Below, piece by piece: positions 22,229 to 35,924 of a stretch of DNA of 64,000 nucleotides (position 1 is the first letter of the stretch; each line of letters starts with the position of its first letter). The stretch is from Odontocerum albicorne (lineage: Eukaryota; Arthropoda; Insecta; Trichoptera; Odontoceridae), in contig OX463849.1 in the NCBI GenBank assembly GCA_949825065.1, forward strand, positions 32,848,043 to 32,912,042. The letters are read 5' to 3'. The notes beneath the pieces were generated by a model, which was given only the letters and a program-made list of their open reading frames with translations, made no database searches and was not told where the DNA came from. The position numbers were made by a program, and so were the translations under genes.

Positions 22229-25200
22229 CAAAGGCAGTTTTTGGAGTGAAAAGTGGGTTATTTCAGTATATTTCTAAAAAAATTTCATATACATTTATCA
22301 ATAGTTTTGAAGTTGCCATCACAATTAACGTCAATGCGTTTCTATATGACTTTCGTCTTGATTCGTTATAATTCTAGCATTTTTGTTTAAAAAAATTGGT
22401 ATTTTGTATGTCCAAAGTAATAAATTCATTCAAACTTAAAAAGTTGGACGCAAACAATTGAAACTTTGCAAAATTCGAGGTTTGGGACGAAAAACACGAA
22501 AACTCGTTGAACAAATAATATTTCTGTCGTGATTTTCTACATATATTCGTAAACTGGGTCGTCAATGGTAGTTTTTCGAGTGAAAAGTGGGTAGTTTCAG
22601 TATATTTCTAAAAAATGTTCATATACATTTAGCAGGAGTTTTGAAGTTTATATCACAATTAACTTCAATGCGTTTATATATGAATTTCGTCTTGATCCGT
22701 TATAATTCTAGCATTTTTGTAAAAAAAATAGGTATTTTGTATGTCCAAAGTAATAAAATTCATTCAAACTTGAGAATTTTGACGCAAAAATTGGAATTTC
22801 GCTAAATTAGAGGTTTGGGACGAAGAACACGAAAACTCTTTGAACAAATAATATTTCTGTCGTGATTTTCTACATATATTCGTAAACTGGGTCGTCAATG
22901 GCAGTTTTTCGAGTGAAAAGTGGGTAGTTTCAATATATTTCTAAAAAATGTTCATATACATTTAACAGTAGTTTTGAAGTTTATATCACAATTAACTTCA
23001 ATGCGTTTATATATGAATTTCGTCTTGATCCATTTATCAAGAGTTTTGAAGTCAAAGGCAGTTTTTGGAGGTAAAAGTGGGTAATTTCAGTATATTTCTA
23101 AAAAATATTCATATACATTTATCAAGAGTTTTGAAGTTTTATATCACAATTAACGTCAATGCGTTTCTACTTGATTTTCGTGTAGATTCATTATAACCCT
23201 CGCAATTTTCTAAAAAAATTGGTATTTTATATGTCCAATGTAATAAAATTCATGTAAACTTGAAAATTTTTACGCAAAATATTGAAATTTCACCAAATTA
23301 GAGGTTTGGGACGAAAAACACGAAAACTCGTTGAAGAAATAATTTTTCTGTCTGTTCGTAAACTGGGTCGTCAATGGCAGTTTTTCGAGGGAAATCTGGG
23401 TAGTTTCAGTATATTTCTAATAAAAAATCATATACATTTAGTAGGAGTTTTGAACTTTTTTATATGACAATTAACGTCAATGCGGTTCTATAGGACTTTC
23501 GTCTTGATTTATTATAATTCTAGCATTTTTGTAAAAAAATGATATTTTGTATGTCCAAAGTAATGAAATTCATTCAAACTTGAAAATTTTGACGTTAAAA
23601 TTGAAATTTCGCTAAATTAGAGGTTTGGGGCGAAAAACACGAAAACTCGTTGAACAAATAATATTTCTGTCGTGATTTTCTACATATATTCGTAAACTGG
23701 GTCGTCAATGGCAGTTTTTCGAGTGAAAAGTGGGTAGTTTCAGTATATTTCTAAAAAATGTTCATATACATTTAGCAGGAGTTTTGAACTTTTATATCAC
23801 AATTAACGTCAATGCGTTTCTACTAGACTTTCGTGTAAATTCTTTATAATCCTAGCATTTTTGTAAAAAAAAAATAGTATTTTGTGTGTCAAAAGTAATA
23901 AAATTCATTCAAACTTGAAAAGGTTGACGCAAATAATTGAAATTTCGCTAAATTAGAGGTTTGGGACGAAAACTCGCTGAACAAATTATATTTCTGTCGT
24001 GATTTTGTACATATATTCGAAAACTGGGTCGTCAATGGCAGATTTTCGAGTGAAAAGTGGGGGGTAGTTTCAGTATATTCCAAAAGAAATTCATGTACAT
24101 TTAGTAGGAGTTTTGAACTTTTTATATCGAAATTAACGTCATTGCGTTTCTACTAGTCTTTTGTCTAAATTTATGAAGATTCTAGCATTTTTGTAAGAAA
24201 AAATTGATATTTTGTATGTCCAAGGTAATAAAATTCATTTAAACTTTAAAATTTTGATGCAAAATATTGAAATTTCGCCAAATTAGAAGTTTGGGACAAA
24301 AAACACGAAAACTCGTTCAACAAAAATTTTTTCTGACGTAATTTTGTACATATATTCGTAAACTGGCTCGTCAATGGCAGTTTTTCAAGTGAAAAAAGGG
24401 TAGTTTCAGTATATTTCTAAAAAAAGTTCATATACATTTAGCAGGAGTTTTGAAGTTTTATATCACAATTACCGTCAATGCGTTTCTACTAGACTTTCGT
24501 CTTGATTCGTTATAATTCTAGCATTTTTGTAAAAAAAAATGATATTTTGTATGTCCAAAGTAATAAAATTCATTCAAACTTGAGAATTTTGACGCAAAAA
24601 TTGGAATTTCGCTAAATTAGAGGTTTGGGACGAAGAACACGAAAACTCGTTGAACAAATAATATTTCTGTCGTGATTTTCTACATATATTCGTAAACTGG
24701 GTCGTCAATGGCAGTTTTTCGAGTGAAAAGTGGGTAGTTTCAGTATATTTCTAAAAAATGTTCATATACATTTAGCAGTAGTTTTGAAGTTTATATCACA
24801 ATTAACTTCAATGCGTTTATATATGAATTTCGTCTTGATCCATTTATCAAGAGTTTTGAAGTCAAAGGCAGTTTTTGGAGGTAAAAGTGGGTAATTTCAG
24901 TATATTTCTAAAAAATATTCATATACATTTATTAAGAGTTTTGAAGTTTTATATCACAATTAACGTCAATGCGTTTCTACTTGATTTTCGTGTAGATTCA
25001 TTATAACCCTCGCAATTTTCTAAAAAAATTGGTATTTTATATGTCCAATGTAATAAAATTCATGTAAACTTGAAAATTTTTACGCAAAATATTGAAATTT
25101 CACCAAATTAGAGGTTTGGGACGAAAAACACGAAAACTCGTTGAACAAATAATTTTTCTGTCGTGATGTTGTACATATATTCGTAAACTGGGTCGTCAAT

Positions 25201-28200
25201 GGCAGTTTTTCGAGGGAAATCTGGGTAGTTTCAGTATATTTCTAATAAAAAATCATATACATTTAGTAGGAGTTTTGAACTTTTTTATATGACAATTAAC
25301 GTCAATGCGGTTCTATAGGACTTTCGTCTTGATTTATTATAATTCTAGCATTTTTGTAAAAAAATGATATTTTGTATGTCCAAAGTAATGAAATTCATTC
25401 AAACTTGAAAATTTTGACGTTAAAATTGAAATTTCGCTAAATTAGAGGTTTGGGGCGAAAAACACGAAAACTCGTTGAACAAATAATATTTCTGTCGTGA
25501 TTTTCTACATATATTCGTAAACTGGGTCGTCAATGGCAGTTTTTCGAGTGAAAAGTGGGTAGTTTCAGTATATTTCTAAAAAATGTTCATACACATTTAG
25601 CAGGAGTTTTGAAGTTTTATATCACAATTAACGTCAATGCGTTTCTACTAGACTTTCGTGTAAATTCTTTAAAATCCTAGCATTTTTGTAAAAAAAAATA
25701 GTATTTTGTGTGTCAAAAGTAATAAAATTCATTCAAACTTGAAAAGGTTGACGCAAATAATTGAAATTTCGCTAAATTAGAGGTTTGGGACGAAAACTCG
25801 CTGAACAAATTATATTTCTGTCGTGATTTTGTACATATATTCGAAAACTGGGTCGTCAATGGCAGATTTTCGAGTGAAAAGTGGGGGGTAGTTTCAGTAT
25901 ATTCCAAAAGAAATTCATGTACATTTAGTAGGAGTTTTGAACTTTTTATATCGAAATTAACGTCATTGCGTTTCTACTAGTCTTTTGTCTAAATTCATGA
26001 AGATTCTAGCATTTTTGTAAGAAAAAATTGATATTTTGTATGTCCAAGGTAATAAAATTCATTTAAACTTGAAAATTTTGATGCAAAATATTGAAATTTC
26101 GCCAAATTAGAAGTTTGGGACAAAAAACACGAAAACTCGTTCAACAAAAAATTTTTCTGACGTAATTTTGTACATATATTCGTAAACTGGCTCGTCAATG
26201 GCAGTTTTTCAAGTGAAAAAAGGGTAGTTTCAGTATATTTCTAAAAAAAGTTCATATACATTTAGCAGGAGTTTTGAAGTTTTATATCACAATTACCGTC
26301 AATGCGTTTCTACTAGACTTTCGTCTTGATTCGTTATAATTCTAGCATTTTTGTAAAAAAAAATGATATTTTGTATGTCCAAGGTAATAATATTCATTTA
26401 AACTTGAAAATTTAGACGCAAAATATTGAAATTTCGCCAAATTAGAGGTTTGGAACGAAAAACACGAAAACTCGTTGAACAAATAATATTTCTGTCGTGA
26501 TTTTCTACATATATTCGTAAACTGGGTCGTCAATGGCAGTTTTTCGAGTGAAAAGTGGGTAGTTTCAGTATATTTCTAAAAAATGTTAATATACATTTAG
26601 CAGGAGTTTTGAAGTTTTATATCACAATTAATGTCAATGCGTTTCTACTTGATTTTCGTGTAGATTCATTAAAATCCTAGCATTTTTCTAAAAAAAATTG
26701 GTATTTTGTATGTCCAATGTTTTAAATTGGAACGAAAAACACGAAAACTCGTTGAACAAATAATATTTCTGTCATGAATTTTTACATATATTCGTAAACT
26801 GGTTCGTCAATGGCAGTTTTTCGAGTGAAAAGTGGGTATTTTCAGTATATTTCTAAAAAATGTTCATATACATTTAGCAGGAGTTTTGAAGTTTATATCA
26901 CAATTAACTTCAATCCGTTTATATATGAATTTCGTCTTGATCCGTTATATTTCTAGCATTTTTGTAAAAAAAAAAAGAGTTTTCGTGTTTTTCGTCCCAA
27001 ACCTCGAATTTCGCGAAATTTCAATATTTTATGTCACAATTTTCAAGTTTAAATGAATTTTATTACATTGGACAAACAAAATACCATTTTTTTTAAATGC
27101 ATTGATTATAATGAATCTTCATGAAAGTCGTGTATAAACGCATTGACGTTAATTGTGATAAAAAACTTCAAAACTCTTGCTAAATGTATATGAACATTTT
27201 TTAGAAATATACTGAAACTACCCACTTTTCACTTGAAAAACTGCCATTGACGAGCCAGTTTACGAATATATGTACAAATTCACGACAGAAATATTATTTG
27301 TTGAACGAGTTAACGTGTTTTTCATCCCAAACCTCGAATTTTGCGAAGTTTCAATTATTTGCGTCCAACTTTTTAAGTTTGAATGAATTTATTACTTTGG
27401 ACATACAAAATACCAATTTTTTTTACAAAAATGCTAGAATTATAACGAATCAAGACGAAAGTCATATAGAAACGCATTGACGTTAATTGTGATGTCAACT
27501 TCAAAACTCTTGATAAATATACATGAACATTTTTAGAAATATACTGAAATTACCCACTTTTCACTCCAAAAACTGCATTTGACGACCAAGTCTACGAATA
27601 TATGTACAAAATCACGACAAAAATATTATTTTTTCAACGAGTTTTCGTGTTTTTCGTCCCAACCAGGGATAATTTTCGAGTGAAAAGTGTGAAGTTTCCG
27701 CCTATTACTAACAAAATGTTCAGATACATTTAGCAGATTTTGACGTTTTATATCACAATTAACGTCAATGCATTTCTACTACACTTTTGTCTTGATTCAT
27801 TATAATTTTGAACAAAAAATATTTCTGACGTAATTTTGTACATATATTCGTAAACTGGCTCGTCAATGGCAGTTTTTCATGTGAAATGTGGGTAGTTTCA
27901 GTATATTTCTAAAAAATCTTCATATACATTTAGCAGGAGTTTTGAAGTTTTTTATCACAATTAACGTCAATGCGTTTCTACAAGACTTTCATGTAGATTC
28001 ATTATTATAATCCTAGCATTTATAAAAAGTATGATATTTTGTATGTCCAATGTAATAAAATTCATTCAAACTTGAAAATTTTGACGAAAAATATTGAAAT
28101 TTCGCCAAAATAGTCGTTTGGGACGAAAACTCGCTGAAAAAATAATATTTCTGTCATGATTTTCTACATATAATCGTAAACTGGGTATTCAATGGCAGTT

Positions 28201-31200
28201 TTTCGAGTGAAAAGAGGGTAGTTTCAATATATTTCTAAAAAATGTTCATACACATTTTTAGCAGGAGTTTTGCACTTTTTTATATCGAAATTAACGTCAT
28301 TGCGTTTCTACTAGTCTTTTGTCTAAATTCATTAAGATTCTAGCATTTTTGTAAACAAAATTGGCATGTTTTATGTCCAAAGTAATAAAATTCATTCAAA
28401 CCTGAACATGTTGACGCAAATAATTGAAATTTGAGGTTTGGGACGAAAAACACGAAAGCTCGTTGAACAAATAATATTTCTGTCGTAATTTTGTATATAT
28501 ATTCGTAAACTTGGTGGTCAAAGGGAGTTTTTCGTGTGTAAAGTGGGCAATTTCAGTATATTTCTAAAAAATGTTCGAATACATGTAGCAGGAGTTTTGA
28601 AGTTTTATATCACAATAAACGTCAATGCGTTTCTATATGACTTTCGTCTTGATTCCTTACATTTTCGCATAATTGTAAAAAAAAATGATATTTTGTGTGT
28701 CCAATGTAATAAAATACATTTAACCTTGAATATTTTGACGCAAAATATTGAAATTTCGCCAAATAAGAGGTTTGAGACGAAAAACACAAAAACTCGTTGA
28801 ACAAATAATATTTCTGTCGTGATTTTCTACATATATTCGTAAACTGGGTCGTAAATGGCAGATTTTCGAGTGAAAAGTGGGGGCAGTTTCAGTATATTCC
28901 AAAAAAAATTCATGTACATTTAGTAGGAGTTTTGAACTTTTTATATCGAAATTAACGTCATTGCGTTTCTACTAGTCTTTTGTCTAAATTCATTAAGATT
29001 CTAGCATTTTTGTAAAAAAAAAATTATATTTTGTATGTCCAAGGTAATAAAATTCATCTAAACTGGAAAATTTTGATGCAAAATATTGAAATTTCGCCAA
29101 ATTAGAGGTTTGGGACGAAAAACACTAAAACTCGTTGAACTAATAATATTTCTGTCGTGATTTTGTACATATATTCGTAAACTGGGTCGTCAATGGCAGT
29201 TTTTCGAGTGAAAAGTGGGTAGTTTCAGTATATTCCAAAAAAAAATTCATGTACATTTAGTAGGTGTTTTGAACTTTTTATATCACAATTAACGTCAATG
29301 CGTTTCTATATGAATTTCGTCTTGATTCAAGCATTTTTGTAAAAAAAAATAGGTATTTTGTATGTCCAAAGTAATAAAATTCATTCAAACTTGAGAATTT
29401 TGACGCAAAAATTGAAAAATCGCTAAATTAGAGGTTTAGGACGAAAAACACGAAAACTCGTTGAACAAATAATATTTCTGTCGTGATTTTCTACATATAT
29501 TCGTAAACTGGGTCGTCAATGGCAGTTTTTCGAGTGAAAAGTGGGTAGTTTCAGTATATTTCTAAAAAATGTTAATATGCATTTAGCAGGAGTTTTGAAG
29601 TTTTATATCACAATTAATGTCAATGCGTTTCTACTTGATTTTCGTGTAGATTCATTAAAATCCTAGCATTTTTCTAAGAAAATTGGTATTTTGTATGTCC
29701 AATGTTTTAAATTGGAACGTAAAACACGAAAACTCGTTGGACAAATAATATTTCTGTCATGATTTTTTACATATATTCGTAAACTGGTTCGTCAATGGCA
29801 GTTTTTCGAGTGAAAAGTGGGTAATTTCAGTATATTTCTAAAAAATGTTCATATACATTTAGCACGAGTTTTGAAGTTTATATCACAATTAACTTCAATG
29901 CGTTTATATATGAATTTCGTCTTGATCCGTTATAATTCTAGCATTTTTGTAAAAAAAATAGGTATTTTGTATGTCCAAAGTAATAAAATTCATTCAACCT
30001 TGAGAATTTTTACGCAAAAATTGAAATTTCGCTAAATTAGAGGTTTAGGACGAAAAACACGAAAACTCGTTGAACAAATAATATTTCTGTCGTGATTTTC
30101 TACATATATTCGTAAACTGGGTCGTCAATGGCAGTTTTTCGAGTGAAAAGTGGGTAGTTACAGTATATTTCTAAAAAATGTTCATACACATTTAGCAGGA
30201 GTTTTGAAGTTTTATATCACAATTATAGTCAATGCGTTTCTATATGACTTTCGTCTTGATTCATTATAATTCTAGCATTTTTGTAAAAAAAATAGGTATT
30301 TTGTATGTCCAAAGTAATAAAATTCTTTCAAACTTGAGAATTTTGACGCAAAAATTGGAATCTCGCTAAATTAGAGGTTTGGGACGAAAAACACGAAAAC
30401 TCGTTGAACAAATAATATTTCTGTCGTGATTTTCTACATATATTCGTATACTGGGTCGTCAATGGCAGTTTTTCGAGTGAAAAGTGGGTAGTTTCAGTAT
30501 ATTTCTAAAAAATGTTCATATACATTTAGCACGAGTTTTGAAGTTTATATCACAATTAACTTCAATGCGTTTATATATGAATTTCGTCTTGATCTGTCAT
30601 AATTCTAGCATTTTTGTAAAAAAAATTGGTATTTTGTATGTCAAAAGTAATAAAATTCATTCAAACTTGAAAATTTGGACGCAAATAATTGAAATTTCGC
30701 TAAATTAGTGGTTTGGGACGAAAAACACGAAAACTCGTTGAAGAAATAATATTTCTGTCGTGATTTTCTACATATATTTGTAAACTGGGTCGTCAATGGC
30801 AGTTTTTTGAGTGAAAAGTGGGTAGTTTCAGTATATTTCTAAAAAATGTTCATACACATTTAGCAGGAGTTTTGAAGTTTTATATCACAATTAACGTCAA
30901 TGCGTTTCTACTTGATTTTCGTGTAGATTCATTATAACCCTAGCAATTTTCTAAAAAAATTGGTATTTTATATGTCCAATGTAATAAAGTTCATGTAAAC
31001 TTGAAAATTTTTACGCAAAATATTGAAATTTCACCAAATTAGAGGTTTGGGACGAAAAACACGAAAACTCGTTGAACAAATAATTTTTCTGTCGTGATGT
31101 TGTACATATATTCGTAAACTGGGTCGTCAATGGCAGTTTTTCGAGGGAAATCTGGGTAGTTTCAGTATATTTTTAATAAAAAATCATATACATTTAGTAG

Positions 31201-33620
31201 GAGTTTTGAACTTTTTTATATGACAATTAACGTCAATGCGGTTCTATAGGACTTTCGTCTTGATTTATTATAATTCTAGCATTTTTGTAAAAAAATGATA
31301 TTTTGTATGTCCAAAGTAATGAAATTCATTCAAACTTGAGAATTTTGACGTAAAAATTGAAATTTCGCTAAATTAGAGGTTTGGGACGAAAAACACGAAA
31401 ACTCGTTGAACAAATAATATTTCTGTCGTGATTTTCTACATATATTCGTAAACTGGGTCGTCAATGGCAGTTTTTCGAGTGAAAAGTGGGTAGTTTCAGT
31501 ATATTTCTAAATAATGTTCATATACATTTAGCAGGAGTTTTGAACTTTTATATCACAATTAACGTCAATGCGTTTCTACTAGACTTTCGTGTAAATTCTT
31601 TATAATCCTAGCATTTTTGTAAAAAAAAATAGTATTTTGTGTGTCAAAAGTAATAAAATTCATTCAAACTTGAAAATGTTGACACAAATAATTGAAATTT
31701 CGCTAAATTAGAGGTTTGCGACGAAAAACACGAAAACTCGTTGAACAAATAATATTTCAGTCGTGATTTTGTACATATATTCGTAAACTTGTTCGTCAAT
31801 GGCAGTTTTTCGAGTGAAAAGTGGGTAGTTTCAGTATATTTCTAAAAAATGTTCATATACATTTAGCACGAGTTTTGAAGTTTATATCACAATTAACTTC
31901 AATGCGTTTATATATGAATTTCGTCTTGATCTGTCATAATTCTAGCATTTTTGTAAAAAAAATTGGTATTTTGTATGTCAAAAGTAATAAAATTCATTCA
32001 AACTTGAAAATTTGGACGCAAATAATTGAAATTTCGCTAAATTAGTGGTTTGGGACGAAAAACACGAAAACTCGTTGAAGAAATAATATTTCTGTCGTGA
32101 TTTTCTACATATATTTGTAAACTGGGTCGTCAATGGCAGTTTTTTGAGTGAAAAGTGGGTAGTTTCAGTATATTTCTAAAAAATGTTCATACACATTTAG
32201 CAGGAGTTTTGAAGTTTTATATCACAATTAACGTCAATGCGTTTCTACTTGATTTTCGTGTAGATTCATTATAACCCTAGCAATTTTCTAAAAAAATTGG
32301 TATTTTATATGTCCAATGTAATAAAGTTCATGTAAACTTGAAAATTTTTACGCAAAATATTGAAATTTCACCAAATTAGAGGTTTGGGACGAAAAACACG
32401 AAAACTCGTTGAACAAATAATTTTTCTGTCGTGATGTTGTACATATATTCGTAAACTGGGTCGTCAATGGCAGTTTTTCGAGGGAAATCTGGGTAGTTTC
32501 AGTATATTTTTAATAAAAAATCATATACATTTAGTAGGAGTTTTGAACTTTTTTATATGACAATTAACGTCAATGCGGTTCTATAGGACTTTCGTCTTGA
32601 TTTATTATAATTCTAGCATTTTTGTAAAAAAATGATATTTTGTATGTCCAAAGTAATGAAATTCATTCAAACTTGAGAATTTTGACGTAAAAATTGAAAT
32701 TTCGCTAAATTAGAGGTTTGGGACGAAAAACACGAAAACTCGTTGAACAAATAATATTTCTGTCGTGATTTTCTACATATATTCGTAAACTGGGTCGTCA
32801 ATGGCAGTTTTTCGAGTGAAAAGTGGGTAGTTTCAGTATATTTCTAAATAATGTTCATATACATTTAGCAGGAGTTTTGAACTTTTATATCACAATTAAC
32901 GTCAATGCGTTTCTACTAGACTTTCGTGTAAATTCTTTATAATCCTAGCATTTTTGTAAAAAAAAATAGTATTTTGTGTGTCAAAAGTAATAAAATTCAT
33001 TCAAACTTGAAAATGTTGACACAAATAATTGAAATTTCGCTAAATTAGAGGTTTGCGACGAAAAACACGAAAACTCGTTGAACAAATAATATTTCAGTCG
33101 TGATTTTGTACATATATTCGTAAACTTGTTCGTCAATGGCAGTTTTTCGAGTGAAAAGTGGGTAGTTTCAGTATATTTCAAAAAAATGTTTATATACATT
33201 TAGCAGGAGTTTTGAAGTTTAATATAACATTTAACGTCAATGAGTTTCTACTAGTATTTCGTCTTAATTCATTATAATTCTAGCATATTTGTTAAAAAAA
33301 TATATTTTGTATGTCCAAGGTAATAAAATTCAATTAAACTTGAAAATTTTGACGCAAAATATTGAAATTTCGCCAAATTAGAGGTTTGGGACGAAAAACA
33401 CGAAAATTTGTTGAAAAAATAATATTTGTGTCGTGATTTTGTCGTCTGTCGTCGTGTTGTTGTCAATGACAGTTTATCGAGTGAAAAGTGGGAAATTTCC
33501 ATCTATTATTAAATAATGTTCATACACGTTTCGGAAGTTTGAACTTTTGAAATTTCGCAATATTAGAGGTTTGGGACAAAAACCACGAAAAGACGTTGAA
33601 CTAAAAATGGGTGTTTTGGA
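22229..33620 (+). repeat. 335-bp satellite, main block
   Basis: About 34 monomers of the same satellite run in plus orientation except 26972-27658. Higher-order structure is visible: about 1.82 kb at 22.9-24.7 kb is repeated at 24.7-26.5 kb, and 1,337 bp at about 30.43-31.77 kb is repeated at 31.77-33.11 kb. The copies are near identical, including private variants such as cgagggaaatctgggtag. The last monomers (33.1-33.6 kb) are more diverged, marking the right edge. Confidence 0.95.
26972..27658 (-). repeat. inverted satellite block (two monomers)
   Basis: The flip occurs in the same phrase as at 20402 (gagttttcgtgtttttcgtc), and return to plus orientation occurs at the same cgtcccaaccagggataatt junction. 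It resembles 20402-20757 but contains one extra monomer, so one of the two blocks was derived from the other. Confidence 0.9.
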
Positions 33621-33644
33621 CGTTGTATACAGGGTTTCCAGGAA

Positions 33645-34465
33645 TCCCTATTTGAGCTGGACTGTCTCGAGTTTAACAGACAAATCCAGAGTCCTGAATT
33701 GCCTCTGAAAATCCAGACTTAACAAAATGTGTATATGTTTTTGAATTAATGAACGTCATATTGTAGTCGTTCATTTGGATCTTCCTCGAATAACAACCAG
33801 AGGAAGACCAAGGAATTCATAGGTGGTGCAAAGAGGTAACCTGATGCAGAGGCACGGCCTGGGGGACGTAGTCCGGGACAGAAGATCATACAACCTGAGG
33901 ACGAGGAGACCTGACCCCAACAGTCTTCGCAGACAATGAGTTGGGATGGAGCCAGGGAGAGAGAGATATTGTAGTCGTTCATTTAATGAAAAGATGACGC
34001 CTTTGATGGAAGTGTAGCTAGAACAATGTAATTGTAGTGCTCTGACGACACCAAAATAACCCGTTTCAGAAATGTGAACAAAATTTTGTGTACAATTGTA
34101 ATGACTTTAGAAAAAATGTATCGAGCAAAGATGGCGAACATTTTTTGAAACACGCTTAAATCTCGGAGAAAATACTTTTAATAAAACTGTTATGATTGTA
34201 TAAATTTTTGCATTAAAATCAAAATATAATTACTGTAATAGAATCTGATCTATATATTTTGATAAATGTGATTCCTGCGGATTATTACATGACTTTTTAT
34301 TAAATGTTCTCTTCTGCATACATATGTACTTATTTACATATATTATAATTTAATTAAAATGTATTTTTTATTAATTTCTTCCCTAATTCTTCAACTTTCT
34401 TTTTTTTTTATCGTATGAAATAGCGAATGTCCCGATCTGTGATTTTGGAAATCTGGCAACCCTGG
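33645..34465. mobile_element. possible hAT-like element remnant
   Basis: Starts cagggtttccagg and ends ctggcaaccctg, inverted ends typical of a hAT group whose tips read CAGGGTTGCCAG. No 8-bp duplication is evident, so the pairing of these two ends is uncertain. The right end could instead pair with ccagggttgccag at 16636, beyond the satellite. Confidence 0.3.
33775..33960 (+). mobile_element. LINE C-terminal fragment of another family
   Basis: The plus frame gives RGRPRNS, a stop, then in another frame MQRHGLGDVVRDRRSYNLRT and RRPDP. A GRPR-x-W, then a short linker, then a RRPDP tail is the usual ending of some insect non-LTR reverse transcriptases. The fragment is short and frameshifted. 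Confidence 0.45.
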
Positions 34466-34539
34466 CCCCTCAATACTGAAGTACCGGCATTATTGTTTTC
34501 ACCACGTTGTCCTTTGCAACACGTTATTTATTACCTGCG

Positions 34540-34880
34540 CACACAAACGATGCGCATACTAAGTAAAATACATGAGGAGACAATGTATGACAGAATACGG
34601 AATAAAATTATTTGATGGAAGAGGAATGTGGTCTTGTATTTAGTTGAAGAAGAGCATTTTGAGAAGATTTGGGTATGTATTGTAGAATTTGTGTTCGAAG
34701 AAATATTGACAAAATAAATATTAAGTGCTAATGTCAGTCGAAGGCGCCGACCAAGTGTACCAGTATACTCGTATATAAAAAATACGCTAAATATTTGAGT
34801 TGCGATTAAAAAGTATAAAGGTCTGTCATCTACTACTTCTTCCAGGCAACGGCGTGATGGTACTCATATATATTATATGC
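34540..34880 (+). mobile_element. LINE 3'-end fragment (plus)
   Basis: TMYDRIRNKII is readable at 34575-34612. It is followed by degenerate sequence of the RWFG region, RRRPS in place of RGRPR, and the terminal phrase ggcaacggcgtgatggtact. Confidence 0.65.
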
Positions 34881-35214
34881 AAGTATACGTACATTAATAA
34901 TCTATTAGTTATGTGTTATATACTTATTAAGTTTCCATTTTAGAACTCCATTATTATTCCAAAGTGAAAAGAGCTGTATCAATGCTTTGTAAATACGTGC
35001 ACTAACATGGGGTGACAATGTGAGCTCGTGGGTGTGGGTTTCTTCTTGTTGATTTGATTTTGGTTGTTTTTGTATTTGTATTTTTGTGTATTTTTTTTGT
35101 TCTAATTTTGTTTTAATTTTAATTTTTATTCTTATGGTTGTGTGGAGTATATTGTGGGATGAATATTTTTGGTCTTTCTGGAGTGATGATGTGTGAGTTG
35201 TATTTCGCAAGATG
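34881..35214. other. unassigned stretch
   Basis: Strand-biased T/G-rich sequence (35030-35140). The 101-codon minus frame here is Lys/Thr/Gln-rich low-complexity and not supported as a gene. Confidence 0.35.
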
Positions 35215-35480
35215 TTTCCAGTTGTAGTTGAGTGTCACTGTTTGTCAGGTTGATGAGAGCGTGCAACGGGGTTTTGTTTTTTGTGTAATCAAAAATCGGA
35301 AAGAAGTATCGATTTATTTTTTCATGCTAAATATCCTCAGTGAGATACAGGCAGAAGCCTAGTTTACTGGGGATACGACAAATGATAGGCAACAAACCCA
35401 GATCCATTAAAATTGTATGTCCAAATCAAATTACCTGTTGTTTTTTCGCAAATTGTGTATATTTCTTGTCATGTGTAATA
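35215..35480 (+). repeat. dispersed retroposon-like repeat, copy 1
   Basis: Shares with 35925-36180 the phrases gagtgtcact, ctcagtgagata, gcctagtttactgg, caacaaaccc and aattacctgttg, ending in an AATAAATAAAT tract. The two copies flank a LINE fragment. A third, shorter copy is at 42760-42945. An A-rich 3' end suggests retroposition. The parent element is unknown. Confidence 0.65.
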
Positions 35481-35499
35481 ATAAATAAATGAAAAGTAT

Positions 35500-35850
35500 A
35501 ACAGAATACGGAATGAAGTAATTCGAGATGAATATTGATATGTTGAGTGAGATGAAGAAAAACACTCTGAGATGGTTTGTGCTTATGGAAAGAATGAAAT
35601 AAGAAAGACTAACAAAACAAATATACAGTGCAAATGTAAATGGAAGACGTGGCAGAGGAAGGAAAATGAAGGAAATTAAGGTTAGATTAAGTGAATGATA
35701 TTTAGAAATAATGAAATGAAAGAATGAAGATAAATTGTACGAGAAGGTGTATGGATGTTGAAGAGGTTAAAATATGTGTCGAGATAGGAAAGTCTGACGT
35801 TCTGTTCTTTCTGCTTACCCTAGCAAGGAATGGCGCGATGATGGGATGAA
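35500..35850 (+). mobile_element. LINE 3'-end fragment (plus)
   Basis: In order: YNRIRNEVI-like start, DMLSEMKKNTLRWFVLMERM-like sequence, RLTKQIYSANVNGRRGRGR-like sequence, the CMDVEE region, and the terminal aaggaatggcgcgatgatgg. Relatively well preserved but broken by stops and frameshifts. Confidence 0.75.
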
Positions 35851-35924
35851 TGTTTTGGTACGTCTGAAGTCATGAAGTATTAGGGGTTTGATTCACGGGA
35901 TATAACAATATGTATGTTACTCGT

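Noticed and set aside
22374..33502. recurrent 60-88-codon frames (both strands) in the satellite
   Set aside because: They repeat with the 335-bp monomer, are truncated variably, and differ by frameshifts; they are repeat shadows.
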